From the NCBI GenBank assembly GCA_964515555.1, contig CAZEVY010000006.1, forward strand, positions 52,666 to 116,665: 64,000 nucleotides of DNA, written 5' to 3'. A program made the position numbers and the translations under genes. Below the pieces are notes generated by a model. That model searched no databases. It was not told the DNA's origin and saw only the letters and a list, made by a program, of their open reading frames with translations. Shown here piece by piece: positions 33,939 to 42,235 of this stretch. Each line of letters begins with the position of its first letter. Position 1 is the stretch's first letter. Source of the stretch: CAZEVY01 sp964515555. Its GTDB lineage: Bacteria; Acidobacteriota; Terriglobia; Bryobacterales; Bryobacteraceae.

Positions 33939-35762
33939 TCAGCGGCCCGCCGAGGCGGTCCGCGCGGCGGCCGGCGCCAGCAGCGCCTCTTCCAGCTCCC
34001 GGAAGTTCGACGGCGTCACCAGGTGGAAGCGGATCTCGAGGTGCGTGAAGCGCCGCAACTCGCCCTCCAGCTCCTCGGTGGGCGGGTCCGGACTGGCCAC
34101 GTACAGGCTCCCCTGCGCGACGCGGAACGGCAGCACCTTCCACTGGCGGATCAGGCGCGCGGGCAGCGCGCGCGCGACCGAGGGAGGAACATCCTCCGGG
34201 TTGACCGTGCTCACCGGCAGGCTCTGCTGGATGCTCAGCGCTTCGTAGAGCCGCTGCTCAGTGATTCGTCCCAGGGCCACCAGGTGCTCGCCCAGGCGCA
34301 GCTCCGGCGGCCTGGAGGCGGTGGCATCGTGCAGATCCCGTGCCGACAGCCATCCGCAGTCGACCAGGATCTCGCCCAGCGGCCGCTTGTGCGCCCGGAG
34401 CGCGGCGCGGGTCGGATAGGCGTGCTCGGTCTTCACCCACACCAGCGGGCGGCGCCGCAGGCGGGCCAGGAAGAACCCGCGCACGGCGCCGGCGGTCGCG
34501 ACCGTGTTCAGAAAGTTGCCGTAGACCAGCCGCAGCGGGGCGCCCGCGGCGAAGCGCCATCCGTAGACGCGCGCGCTCATCGAGGCGCGCGCCGCGAGGT
34601 GAATCGCGCCCAGCACCAGGGTGGCTTTCAGGAGCGCGGCGACCGGTCCGGCGGCGGCGCCCATTCTCCAGGCCGTGCCCGTCAACACGCTGGCGGCCCA
34701 GGTGGCGGCGCCGTAGATGAACAGCAGGTTCGCCGCCAGACTCGCCGGATTCGCGAGAAGCCCCTTGCGGTCGCGCCAAAGCCAGTAGATCTGCCGTGCG
34801 CCGGCCCACCACCCGTGCCGTTGCCAGCCTTGCAAGGCGATGCCGGTCACCCAGCGAGTGCGCTGGCGCCGCGCCGAGCGGAAGTCGCCCGGGAAGTACT
34901 CCCGCGTCGCCACCGGCGCGCCATTCTCAAAGCGGATGGGAGCGAACGCCTGTTTCATGCCCAGCCGCGCGATCCGCAGGCCGTTCTCGTAGTCCTCGGT
35001 CAGGCAGCCCGGCTCGAACAACCGGTTCGACTCCGACGCGGCCAGCGCCTCGACCGCCCGCCGGGTGTAGCCGGCTCCGACGCCGCTCGACGGAATGAAG
35101 CCTCCCAGCGCCTCGCGCACGGTCATGTCCTTGGTGTGATACTCGGCGAAGTCGTCGCAGTAGAGCCCGTGGGTGAACTCGCGCCACGGCGTCGGCAGAG
35201 CCAGCACGGGCGTCTGGACCATCTCCACGCGATCGAGATACCAGTTGATCCACAGGAACGAGTCGGCGTGAATGATGTCCTCGGCGTCGTGGGTGACCAC
35301 TGCTTCGTAGCGGCGTCCGTGGCGCTCTTCGTGGAGCAGCATGTGCTGGTAGATCCAGTTGAGGCAGTCGGCCTTCGAGGTGGGGCCGTCGTGGGGGCAC
35401 ACGCAGGCGTGGACCTGGGAATAGTCGAGGGCGGCCTGTTCGACCGCCTGTCGCGTGGCGGGATCGTTGGGATACACGCCCACGAAGAAGTCGTACTGCG
35501 AGTATCGGATTGCGGCGATGTTGTGGTCGAGCATGCGCCGGATGACGGCGTGCTCCTTCCACAGAGGAACGAACACCGCGATGCGCTTCGGCGGCAGCGC
35601 CTCGATCTCCTCGCGCGCGGGGGGACGTGCGCGGCGAAGACCTCGCGCCAGGAAGACGGCCAGGACAAACAGGTCGTCGAGCCCGCTGATGAGGATCCAC
35701 ACGGCCAGCGGGGCGAGAATCGACGCCGCGGCTGAGTCGAGCGCCTGAAGCACGAAGTACAC
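33939..35762 (-). CDS. NfrB-like membrane glycosyltransferase with MshEN (c-di-GMP-binding-like) domain
   Basis: A 607-aa protein. N-terminal helices, then a GT2 domain with 'PTSKADCLNW', 'VVTHDAEDIIH', 'GCLTEDYENGLRI' and 'RRQRTRWVTGI' (the D, DxD, ED and Q/RxxRW elements). Membrane helices follow at about 320-420. The C-terminal ~130 residues ('RPLGEILVDCGWLS', 'LRLGEHLVALGRITEQRLYEALSIQQ', 'ARLIRQWKVLPF') match the MshEN/GspE-N domain. The order is that of the phage N4 adsorption protein NfrB, where MshEN binds cyclic di-GMP and controls glycan synthesis. No nfrA partner is adjacent. It is probably a c-di-GMP-controlled polysaccharide synthase. Confidence 0.85.
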   Translation of the reverse strand: MYFVLQALDSAAASILAPLAVWILISGLDDLFVLAVFLARGLRRARPPAREEIEALPPKRIAVFVPLWKEHAVIRRMLDHNIAAIRYSQYDFFVGVYPNDPATRQAVEQAALDYSQVHACVCPHDGPTSKADCLNWIYQHMLLHEERHGRRYEAVVTHDAEDIIHADSFLWINWYLDRVEMVQTPVLALPTPWREFTHGLYCDDFAEYHTKDMTVREALGGFIPSSGVGAGYTRRAVEALAASESNRLFEPGCLTEDYENGLRIARLGMKQAFAPIRFENGAPVATREYFPGDFRSARRQRTRWVTGIALQGWQRHGWWAGARQIYWLWRDRKGLLANPASLAANLLFIYGAATWAASVLTGTAWRMGAAAGPVAALLKATLVLGAIHLAARASMSARVYGWRFAAGAPLRLVYGNFLNTVATAGAVRGFFLARLRRRPLVWVKTEHAYPTRAALRAHKRPLGEILVDCGWLSARDLHDATASRPPELRLGEHLVALGRITEQRLYEALSIQQSLPVSTVNPEDVPPSVARALPARLIRQWKVLPFRVAQGSLYVASPDPPTEELEGELRRFTHLEIRFHLVTPSNFRELEEALLAPAAARTASAGR

Positions 35763-35884
35763 CTGGTGAGGTAGTGCGTGGGCGACAGAAAAATTTCATT
35801 CGGCTTTGCTTGGGCGGCCCTGGGGGCCGGTGTGAGACTCTATAGGTTGGCGTCCGATCCGCCCCCGCCCCACCGGGAGACCGT

Positions 35885-36985
35885 TTGATCAACAAGCTCG
35901 TCGTTGAAAACCTGAAACACCGTCCGGTCCGGACCGCGCTCGGCGTCGTGGCCATCGGGGTCGAGGTGACGATGATGCTCACCCTGGTAGGCCTCTCCCG
36001 CGGCATGCTCGAGGATTCGCAGCGGCGCGCCCGCGGCGTCGGCGCCGATATCTGGGTGCGCGCCTCAGGCGCTTCGGTGATGAGCCTGAGCTCGGCCCCC
36101 ATGCCAGAGGCCATCCTGCGCTTCTTCGAGAAGCAGCCTCACATCACCGTCGCCACCGGCACCCTGACGCAGACCTTCCGCGGCATCGATTCGATCACCG
36201 GCATCGACCTGGAGAAGTTCAACCGCATGAGCGGCGGCTTCAAGTACCTGGCCGGCGGACCGCTGGAGAAGCCGGACGACATGCTGGTCGACGACCGCTA
36301 TGCCGCGCAGAACAAGATCAAGGCCGGCGAACGCGTTACGGTGCTGAATCGCAAGTGGCGCGTCGCCGGCATCGTCGAGCACGGCAAGCTGGCCCGCGTG
36401 ATGGTGAACCTGCGGGTGCTTCAGGAGATCAACTCCTCCACCGGCAAGCTGAACCAGGTCCTGCTGAAAGTCGACAGGCCCGAGAACGTCGACAAAGTGG
36501 TCGCGTCGCTCAAGGCGCAGCCCGGGCTGGCCGAGTACGGCATCTACTCGATCGAGGAGTTCACGTCGCTGTTTTCGGTGCGGAACGTTCCGGCGCTGAA
36601 CGAGTTCATCGGCGTAGTGATCGGACTCTCGGTGATCGTCGGGTTCCTGGTGGTGTTTCTCTCGATGTATACGGCGGTGCTGGAGCGCACCCGCGAGATC
36701 GGAATCCTGAAGTCGCTGGGCGCCACGCCCGCCTTCGTGTTGAACATGCTGGTGCGGGAGACGGTGCTGCTGGCGCTGTGCGGCTCGGCGCTCGGCATCG
36801 CGCTGACGTACGGGACGCGGTGGCTGGTGACGCTGCTGGTTCCGGCCTCGCTCACACAGATCATCGTGCCGGACTGGTGGCCGATCGCCAGCGCCATCGC
36901 GGTGGCGGGAGCGATGCTCGGGTCGCTCTATCCGGGCTGGAAAGCGGTCCGTCAGGACGCCCTGGAGGCGCTGTCGTATGAATGA
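35885..36985 (+). CDS. FtsX/LolE-like ABC transporter permease
   Basis: A 366-aa permease: first helix 'ALGVVAIGVEVTMMLTLVGLS', a periplasmic MacB_PCD-like domain (about 45-235) and a C-terminal FtsX domain with 'ERTREIGILKSLGATPAFVLNML'. It ends 'GWKAVRQDALEALSYE', as in lipoprotein-release-type permeases. The TTG start at 35885 is supported by GGGAGA five to six bases upstream. It overlaps the ATPase gene by eight bases, so the two form a complete transporter. The substrate is unknown; lipoprotein or outer-membrane lipid traffic is typical of the family. Confidence 0.9.
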   Translation: MINKLVVENLKHRPVRTALGVVAIGVEVTMMLTLVGLSRGMLEDSQRRARGVGADIWVRASGASVMSLSSAPMPEAILRFFEKQPHITVATGTLTQTFRGIDSITGIDLEKFNRMSGGFKYLAGGPLEKPDDMLVDDRYAAQNKIKAGERVTVLNRKWRVAGIVEHGKLARVMVNLRVLQEINSSTGKLNQVLLKVDRPENVDKVVASLKAQPGLAEYGIYSIEEFTSLFSVRNVPALNEFIGVVIGLSVIVGFLVVFLSMYTAVLERTREIGILKSLGATPAFVLNMLVRETVLLALCGSALGIALTYGTRWLVTLLVPASLTQIIVPDWWPIASAIAVAGAMLGSLYPGWKAVRQDALEALSYE

Positions 36986-37682
36986 CGGGTCCATCATTCA
37001 GGTCCGCGATCTCACCAAGATTTACCGCGTCGGCGACATCGACGTCGCGGCGCTGCGCGGCGTCTCGCTCGAGATCGCGCGCGGCGACTTTGTCTCCATC
37101 ATCGGCCCGTCGGGCTCGGGCAAGTCGACCCTGTTCCACATTCTCGGCGGGCTGACGCCGCCGAGCGGCGGATCGGTCTCCATCGCCGGCAGGGATCTCT
37201 CGCACATGACCGAGCGCGAGCGCACGCTGATGCGGCGCACCACGGTCGGCTTCGTCTTCCAGAAATACAACCTGCTGCCGACGCTCTCGGCGGCCGACAA
37301 CATCGAGATCGCGCGGCATATCGCGCGCTCTCCCCTCGAGCGCGCGCTGGCGCACGCCAAGACGCACCCGGACGCGCAGTTCGAGGAGGCGCTCGAGCTG
37401 CTCGGCATCGCGCACCGGCTGAAGCACAAGCCGCGGTCGCTATCCGGCGGCGAGCAGCAGCGCGTGGCCATCGCCCGGGCCATCGTCAACCATCCGGCGA
37501 TTCTTCTGGCCGACGAGCCCACCGGCAATCTCGACACCGCCAACTCCAACGCCGTACTCTCGCTGCTGCGCGACCTTAACCGGCGCATCGGCCAGACGGT
37601 GCTCATGATCACGCACAATCCCGAAGCGGCCTCCTACGCTCACCGCGTCGTCAGCATGCGCGACGGCCGCATCGTGGACTGA
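36978..37682 (+). CDS. ABC transporter ATP-binding protein (LolD/MacB type)
   Basis: A 234-aa ATPase with Walker A 'GPSGSGKST', Q-loop 'GFVFQKYNLLPTLS', signature 'LSGGEQQRVAIARAI', Walker B 'ILLADEPTGNLD' and H-loop 'MITHNPEAAS'. LolD/MacB ATPases energise periplasmic extraction or export through FtsX-type permeases such as the one overlapping it upstream. It has a longer than usual stretch between Q-loop and signature ('SPLERALAHAKTHPDAQFEEAL'), a small insertion in the helical domain. Confidence 0.95.
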   Translation: MNDGSIIQVRDLTKIYRVGDIDVAALRGVSLEIARGDFVSIIGPSGSGKSTLFHILGGLTPPSGGSVSIAGRDLSHMTERERTLMRRTTVGFVFQKYNLLPTLSAADNIEIARHIARSPLERALAHAKTHPDAQFEEALELLGIAHRLKHKPRSLSGGEQQRVAIARAIVNHPAILLADEPTGNLDTANSNAVLSLLRDLNRRIGQTVLMITHNPEAASYAHRVVSMRDGRIVD

Positions 37683-37688
37683 CCGCCG

Positions 37689-39587
37689 ATGTGCGGCATC
37701 GCCGGCTTCACGCACCTGCGCGGCGGCCCGGCGCCCGACCTGATCCGCAACGCGACCATGTCGCTGGTGCATCGCGGTCCGGACCAGCAGGGAAGCTGGG
37801 AGTCGAACCATGTGTCGCTCGGCGCCGTACGTCTGAAGATCATCGATCTGGCGGGCGGCGATCAGCCGATTCATAGCGGGAACGGCGATACCGTCATCGT
37901 CTTCAACGGCGAGATTTACAACTTCCGCGAGCTGCGCAAGGAGCTCGAGTCGCGCGGGCGGCGCTTTCGCACCGAGTGCGACACCGAAGTCGTGCTGGAG
38001 GCCTTCCGCGAGTGGGACACCGAGTGTTTCGCGAAACTGCGCGGAATGTTCGCGGTGGCGTTGTGGCAGGAGCCGAAGCGGCGGCTGGTGCTGGCCCGCG
38101 ACCGGTTGGGAATCAAGCCGCTCTACCTCTCCCGGTTGGAGCGCGATCTGGCGTTCGGCTCGGAGATGAAGGCCGTGCTGGCGCATCCGGGCGTCGCGCG
38201 GCGGCTGAATCCGCGCGCTCTCGGCGATTATCTTTCACTCAATTACATCCCCGGCGCGGAGACGATGATCGACGGGGTCGAAAAGCTCGCGCCGGGACAA
38301 TGGCTGGAGTGGCGCGACGGCCAGGAGCGCAGCGAAGCCTACTGGACTCTGGAGTTCGCGCCGCGCGCGTGGAGCATCGAGGAGGCCAAGGCGGAGCTGG
38401 ACCGGCTGCTTGCCGATTCCGTTCGCGAACACCTGATCTCCGATGTCCCGCTGGGCGTTTGGTTGAGCGGCGGACTGGATTCGTCGACGATCGTCCATTA
38501 CGCGAGCCAGGCGGCGGGGTCGCGGCTGCGGACGTTTTCGGTGTCGTTCGCGGGGCGCAAGTTCGACGAGAGCCGCTGGTTCCGCGAGGTCGCGCAGGCC
38601 TACGGGACCAATCACAACGAATTCGACTTGACGCCGGGGCCGGCGGTCGTCGAGGCCGTCGAGGAGATCTGGCGCCACGCCGACGAGCCTAGCGCCGACG
38701 CCGGGGCGCTGCCCGTATGGTTCCTCTCGCGGATGACGAGCCGTCACGTGGTGGTCGCCTTGAGCGGCGAGGGCGCCGACGAATCGTTCGGCGGCTACTA
38801 CACGTACCTTGCCGACCGGTACGCGGAGTCCATGCGGTCGGCGCCCGCGCCATTGCGCCGCGCCGCGCTGGCGGCCGCGCGGCTGCTGCCGGTGTCGGAC
38901 GAGAAGATCGGCTTCGAGTACAAGGTGAAGCGGTTCCTCGAAGGCTCGCTGCTCGCGCCCGAGGCCGCGCATCTCTATTGGAACGGGGCGATGTCGGACG
39001 CGCAGAAAGCGTCCGTGCTGCTGCGAGACGCATGCCTGTCGCCGGGGAGGCTCTTCGACGCGGCGCCTCCGGGACTCGATCCGCTGAACCGAGCGCTGTG
39101 GGTCGACCAGCGGAATTACCTGCCCGACGACATCCTCTACAAATGCGACCGCATGAGCATGGCGCATTCGCTCGAAGTGCGGCCGGCGTTTCTCGACCAC
39201 CGGATCGTCGAGTTCGCCGCGACGCTGCCATCGGATCTCAAGGTCCGCGGGTCGACCCTGAAGTTCGCGCTGCGCGAACTGATGCGAGGGAAGCTGCCGG
39301 AATCCGTGATCGCGCGCCGCAAGGAGGGCTTCGACATTCCGGCGCACCAGTGGTTCCGCGGCCTCCTGCGTCCCTTGCTCCAGGAGACCGTCACGCGCGA
39401 GGCGGTGGAGGCATCGGGTGTGTTCCGCTGGCCGGCGGTCGAGCGGCTGATGCGCGACCACTTCGAGCGCCGCGTCAACGCCGGGTACGCGCTGTGGGGT
39501 CTGCTAACGTTGTTTGGTTGGATGAAACGATGGTCCGTCCAGCCTCCGCGAACGCCCGCGCCGGCGCTCGCTACGAGATCGTCGTAA
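37689..39587 (+). CDS. asnB: Asparagine synthetase B-type amidotransferase
   Basis: A 632-aa class II amidotransferase. The nucleophile Cys2 opens the protein ('MCGIAGF'), with the glutaminase residues in 'FNGEIYNFRELR' and 'DTEVVLEAF'. The synthetase half has the PP-loop 'WLSGGLDSSTIV', 'SGEGADESFGGYY' and 'KCDRMSMAHSLEVRPAFLDH'. It makes asparagine from aspartate and glutamine, or in polysaccharide clusters amidates a sugar acid. It is longer than classical AsnB (~555) and of the exosortase/EPS-associated size. It starts six bases after the ATPase stop and overlaps the GT39 gene by 58 bases. Confidence 0.92.
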   Translation: MCGIAGFTHLRGGPAPDLIRNATMSLVHRGPDQQGSWESNHVSLGAVRLKIIDLAGGDQPIHSGNGDTVIVFNGEIYNFRELRKELESRGRRFRTECDTEVVLEAFREWDTECFAKLRGMFAVALWQEPKRRLVLARDRLGIKPLYLSRLERDLAFGSEMKAVLAHPGVARRLNPRALGDYLSLNYIPGAETMIDGVEKLAPGQWLEWRDGQERSEAYWTLEFAPRAWSIEEAKAELDRLLADSVREHLISDVPLGVWLSGGLDSSTIVHYASQAAGSRLRTFSVSFAGRKFDESRWFREVAQAYGTNHNEFDLTPGPAVVEAVEEIWRHADEPSADAGALPVWFLSRMTSRHVVVALSGEGADESFGGYYTYLADRYAESMRSAPAPLRRAALAAARLLPVSDEKIGFEYKVKRFLEGSLLAPEAAHLYWNGAMSDAQKASVLLRDACLSPGRLFDAAPPGLDPLNRALWVDQRNYLPDDILYKCDRMSMAHSLEVRPAFLDHRIVEFAATLPSDLKVRGSTLKFALRELMRGKLPESVIARRKEGFDIPAHQWFRGLLRPLLQETVTREAVEASGVFRWPAVERLMRDHFERRVNAGYALWGLLTLFGWMKRWSVQPPRTPAPALATRSS

Positions 39588-41293
39588 TCGCGGTCGCCGC
39601 GCTCGTCTTCCTGGGAAACTCGATCAGCCCGCCGTCGCTGATGGACGACGTCGACGCCGTGCAGGCGCAGATCGCACGCAACATGCTGGAGTCGGGCGAC
39701 TGGGTGACGGCGCGGCTTAACGGCGTCGCGTATCTGGAAAAAGCCCCGCTGATTTACTGGACGATGGCGGCGTCGTTCCGCGTGTTCGGCGTCCACGACT
39801 GGGCGGCGCGGCTGCCGGTGGCGTTGGCGGCCGTCGCGCTGTGCTGGCTGACGGCCCGCATCGGCCGGTGGGCGTTCTCGCCGCTCGCGGGACTCTACGC
39901 GGGGCTGTCGCTGGCGACCTGCGTGGGGCTGTTCCTGTTCACGCGGATTCTGATACCCGACGTGGTGTTGACGCTGGCGGTGACGCTCGCGATGTGGTCG
40001 TTTCTGCGGGCGCTGGAGGAGGACGGCTGGAGGTGGCCACTCGCGTTCTGGTCGTCGATCGGCTGCGGATTCCTGCTGAAGGGCCTCATCGCGATGGTGT
40101 TCCCGGTCGCGGCGGCGGTATTGTATCTGGCGATCGCGCGGCGATGGCGGGATTGGCGGCGCCTGCGGCCGTTCCTGGGGATGGCCGTGTGCCTGGCGAT
40201 CGCCGCGCCCTGGGTGGTGCTGGCGACGCTGCGGAATCCGCCGTATTTCGATCTCACGATGCGCAGCGAGCCGGGCCATTATCGCGGATTCTTCTGGTTC
40301 TTTTTCCTGAACGAGCACCTGTTCCGCTTCCTGAACATGCGCCATCCGCGCGATTACAACACGGTCCCGCGCCTGGCGTTCTGGCTGTTTCATCTGCTGT
40401 GGCTGTTTCCGTGGAGCGCGTACCTTCCAGCGGCGGCGAAGCTCGGCTTCCGGCCCGTGGACCGCGCCGGGCGCGTGCGGCTGCTGGCGCTGTGCTGGAT
40501 CGGGTTCCTTCTCGCGTTCTTCACCTTCTCGACGACCCAGGAGTACTACTCGATGCCGTGCTACCCGGCGCTGGCGTTGTTGATCGGCGGGGCGATCGCC
40601 GGAGGCGGCGTGTGGGTGCGGCGAGGGACGCGGGTGGTCGCTGTTGTGTCCGGCGTGGCGGCGGCGGTGGTGATCGCTCTGTGGTGGCTGTCGCGCGATC
40701 TGCCGGCGCCGGGCGACATCTCGCGCGCTCTGACGCTGAACCCCGAGGCATACACCCTGTCGCTCGGACACATGAAGGACCTGACGCTGGGGGCCTTCGC
40801 CTATCTGCGGACACCGCTGATGGTCGCGGCGGCGGCGTTCGTTGCCGGGGCGGTCGGCTCGTGGCGCGGCTCGATCCCCGCGATGGCCGCGATGATGGCG
40901 CTATTCACGCACGCGGCGCGGATGGCGATGGTCGTCTTCGACCCGTATCTCTCGTCGAAGCCGCTGGCGGCGGCGATGGCGCGCGCGCCGGAGGGGCGGG
41001 TGGTCTTCGACAACCAGTACTACACATTCTCATCGGTGTTCTTTTACACGAATCGGAGCGGGGTTCTGTTGAATGGTCGCGTAAATAACCTGGAATACGG
41101 ATCCTACGCGCCGAATGCGCCCAGGGTATTTATCGGCGATGCGGAGTTCGCGCGGATGTGGCGCGAGCCGCAGCGGACATACCTGCTGGTGGAGGGTCCG
41201 TCGATGGGGAGGATCGAGCGGCTGGTGGGGAAGGTGCGGGTAGTTGCCGAGAGCGGGGGAAAATTCCTGGCGGTCAACGAAGCGTCGCCTTGA
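39530..41293 (+). CDS. GT39-family membrane glycosyltransferase (ArnT-like)
   Basis: A 587-aa membrane protein with about twelve helices. The first periplasmic loop holds the acidic catalytic motif 'SLMDDVDAVQAQIARNMLESGDWVT' and 'YLEKAPLIYWTMAASFRVFG', diagnostic of the ArnT/PMT_2 family. These enzymes transfer a sugar from a polyprenyl-phosphate donor to lipid A, protein or glycan at the periplasmic face. 'TQEYYSMPCYPALALLIGG' is also conserved. ATG 39530 overlaps asnB by 58 bases; the family pattern begins soon after. The C-terminal 150 residues form a periplasmic domain. The acceptor is unknown. Confidence 0.9.
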   Translation: MVRPASANARAGARYEIVVIAVAALVFLGNSISPPSLMDDVDAVQAQIARNMLESGDWVTARLNGVAYLEKAPLIYWTMAASFRVFGVHDWAARLPVALAAVALCWLTARIGRWAFSPLAGLYAGLSLATCVGLFLFTRILIPDVVLTLAVTLAMWSFLRALEEDGWRWPLAFWSSIGCGFLLKGLIAMVFPVAAAVLYLAIARRWRDWRRLRPFLGMAVCLAIAAPWVVLATLRNPPYFDLTMRSEPGHYRGFFWFFFLNEHLFRFLNMRHPRDYNTVPRLAFWLFHLLWLFPWSAYLPAAAKLGFRPVDRAGRVRLLALCWIGFLLAFFTFSTTQEYYSMPCYPALALLIGGAIAGGGVWVRRGTRVVAVVSGVAAAVVIALWWLSRDLPAPGDISRALTLNPEAYTLSLGHMKDLTLGAFAYLRTPLMVAAAAFVAGAVGSWRGSIPAMAAMMALFTHAARMAMVVFDPYLSSKPLAAAMARAPEGRVVFDNQYYTFSSVFFYTNRSGVLLNGRVNNLEYGSYAPNAPRVFIGDAEFARMWREPQRTYLLVEGPSMGRIERLVGKVRVVAESGGKFLAVNEASP

Positions 41294-42235
41294 GCCACTC
41301 GATCATCTTGGACTTATAGTTCTGGTGCGCCGGCTCCGTCTCCCAGCGCTCGACGCCGTGCGGGCCGCCGTCGACGGTGAACACTTCGCACGCCGCCCCG
41401 GCCGCCTTCATCCGCGCGCACATCGAAGGCGACTGCTCGTAGGGCACCTGAGCGTCGGCGGTGCCGTGGATCAACAGGTACGGCGGCATGCCGCGATGCA
41501 CGTGCGTAATGGGTGAGGCCGCCCGCATCTTCTCGATGGCTTCGCGCACAACGGAGCCTGGCCCGGCCGTGAGCCATACGCCAGGAGTGAGGCCGCCGCC
41601 GGGCCGGGCCGGCCCTGTGCGCTCCGCGATGCTCGCCTCGTCGAGGCCAGTCAAGGCAAGGAACTTGCGCACCGGCTCGGTCGGCGCGCCGCGGGCGCGC
41701 TCACGAGCCTCGAAATCGTGCGGTGCATAGAAGGAAACGACAGCGGCGACTTCCTTCGAGCACTTCGCGCCGACGAAAGACACGAGGTGCCCGCCTGCCG
41801 ACTCGCCCACGAGCGCGATGCGCGCCGCGTCCACCTTGTACTCCTTCGCGTGCGCCCGCACGTTGCGGACCGCGCTTACGACGTCCTCGACCGCGGCCGG
41901 AAACGGATGTTGCGGCGCCAGACGATAGTTGATCGTGAACCAGGCGAAACCGGCGCCCGTGAGTGGCCCGAACAGCGGCTTCACGTAGGTCTGCTTGTCG
42001 CCGTTGATGAAGCCGCCGCCGTGGACCACGATCACGGCATCGAAAGGCCCCGGCCCATCGGGGATCGAGGCGTCGAGAGTGAGTGAGACGCCGCCCGGGC
42101 GCGCGAACNNNNNNNNNNNNNNNNNNNNNNNNNNNNNNNNNNNNNNNNNNNNNNNNNNNNNNNNNNNNNNNNNNNNNNNNNNNNNNNNNNNNNNNNNNNN
42201 NNNNNNNNCGCGAACAGGAGCGGCAGCAGCCTCAC
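41274..42235 (-). CDS. Secreted alpha/beta hydrolase (esterase/lipase), interrupted by the assembly gap
   Basis: The main part (41274-42108) has the oxyanion motif 'VVHGGGFING', nucleophile elbow 'GESAGGH', and the late acid/His region 'DGGPHGVERW', as in HSL/acetyl-hydrolase esterases. On the other side of 100 N, GTG 42235 starts 'MRLLPLLFA', a signal-peptide start that overlaps the M28 stop in GTGA. With exactly 100 N the two parts are out of frame. Both edges carry CGCGAAC, and joining on that 7-mer gives one open frame, but then the signal peptide looks too short; a real insert bounded by this repeat is also possible. It overlaps the GT39 3' end by 20 bases. Confidence 0.75.
42109..42208. 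other. Assembly gap (100 N)
   Basis: Exactly 100 unknown bases, the usual scaffolding placeholder, so the true length is not known. The flanks both read CGCGAAC (42102-42108 and 42209-42215). Confidence 0.99.
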
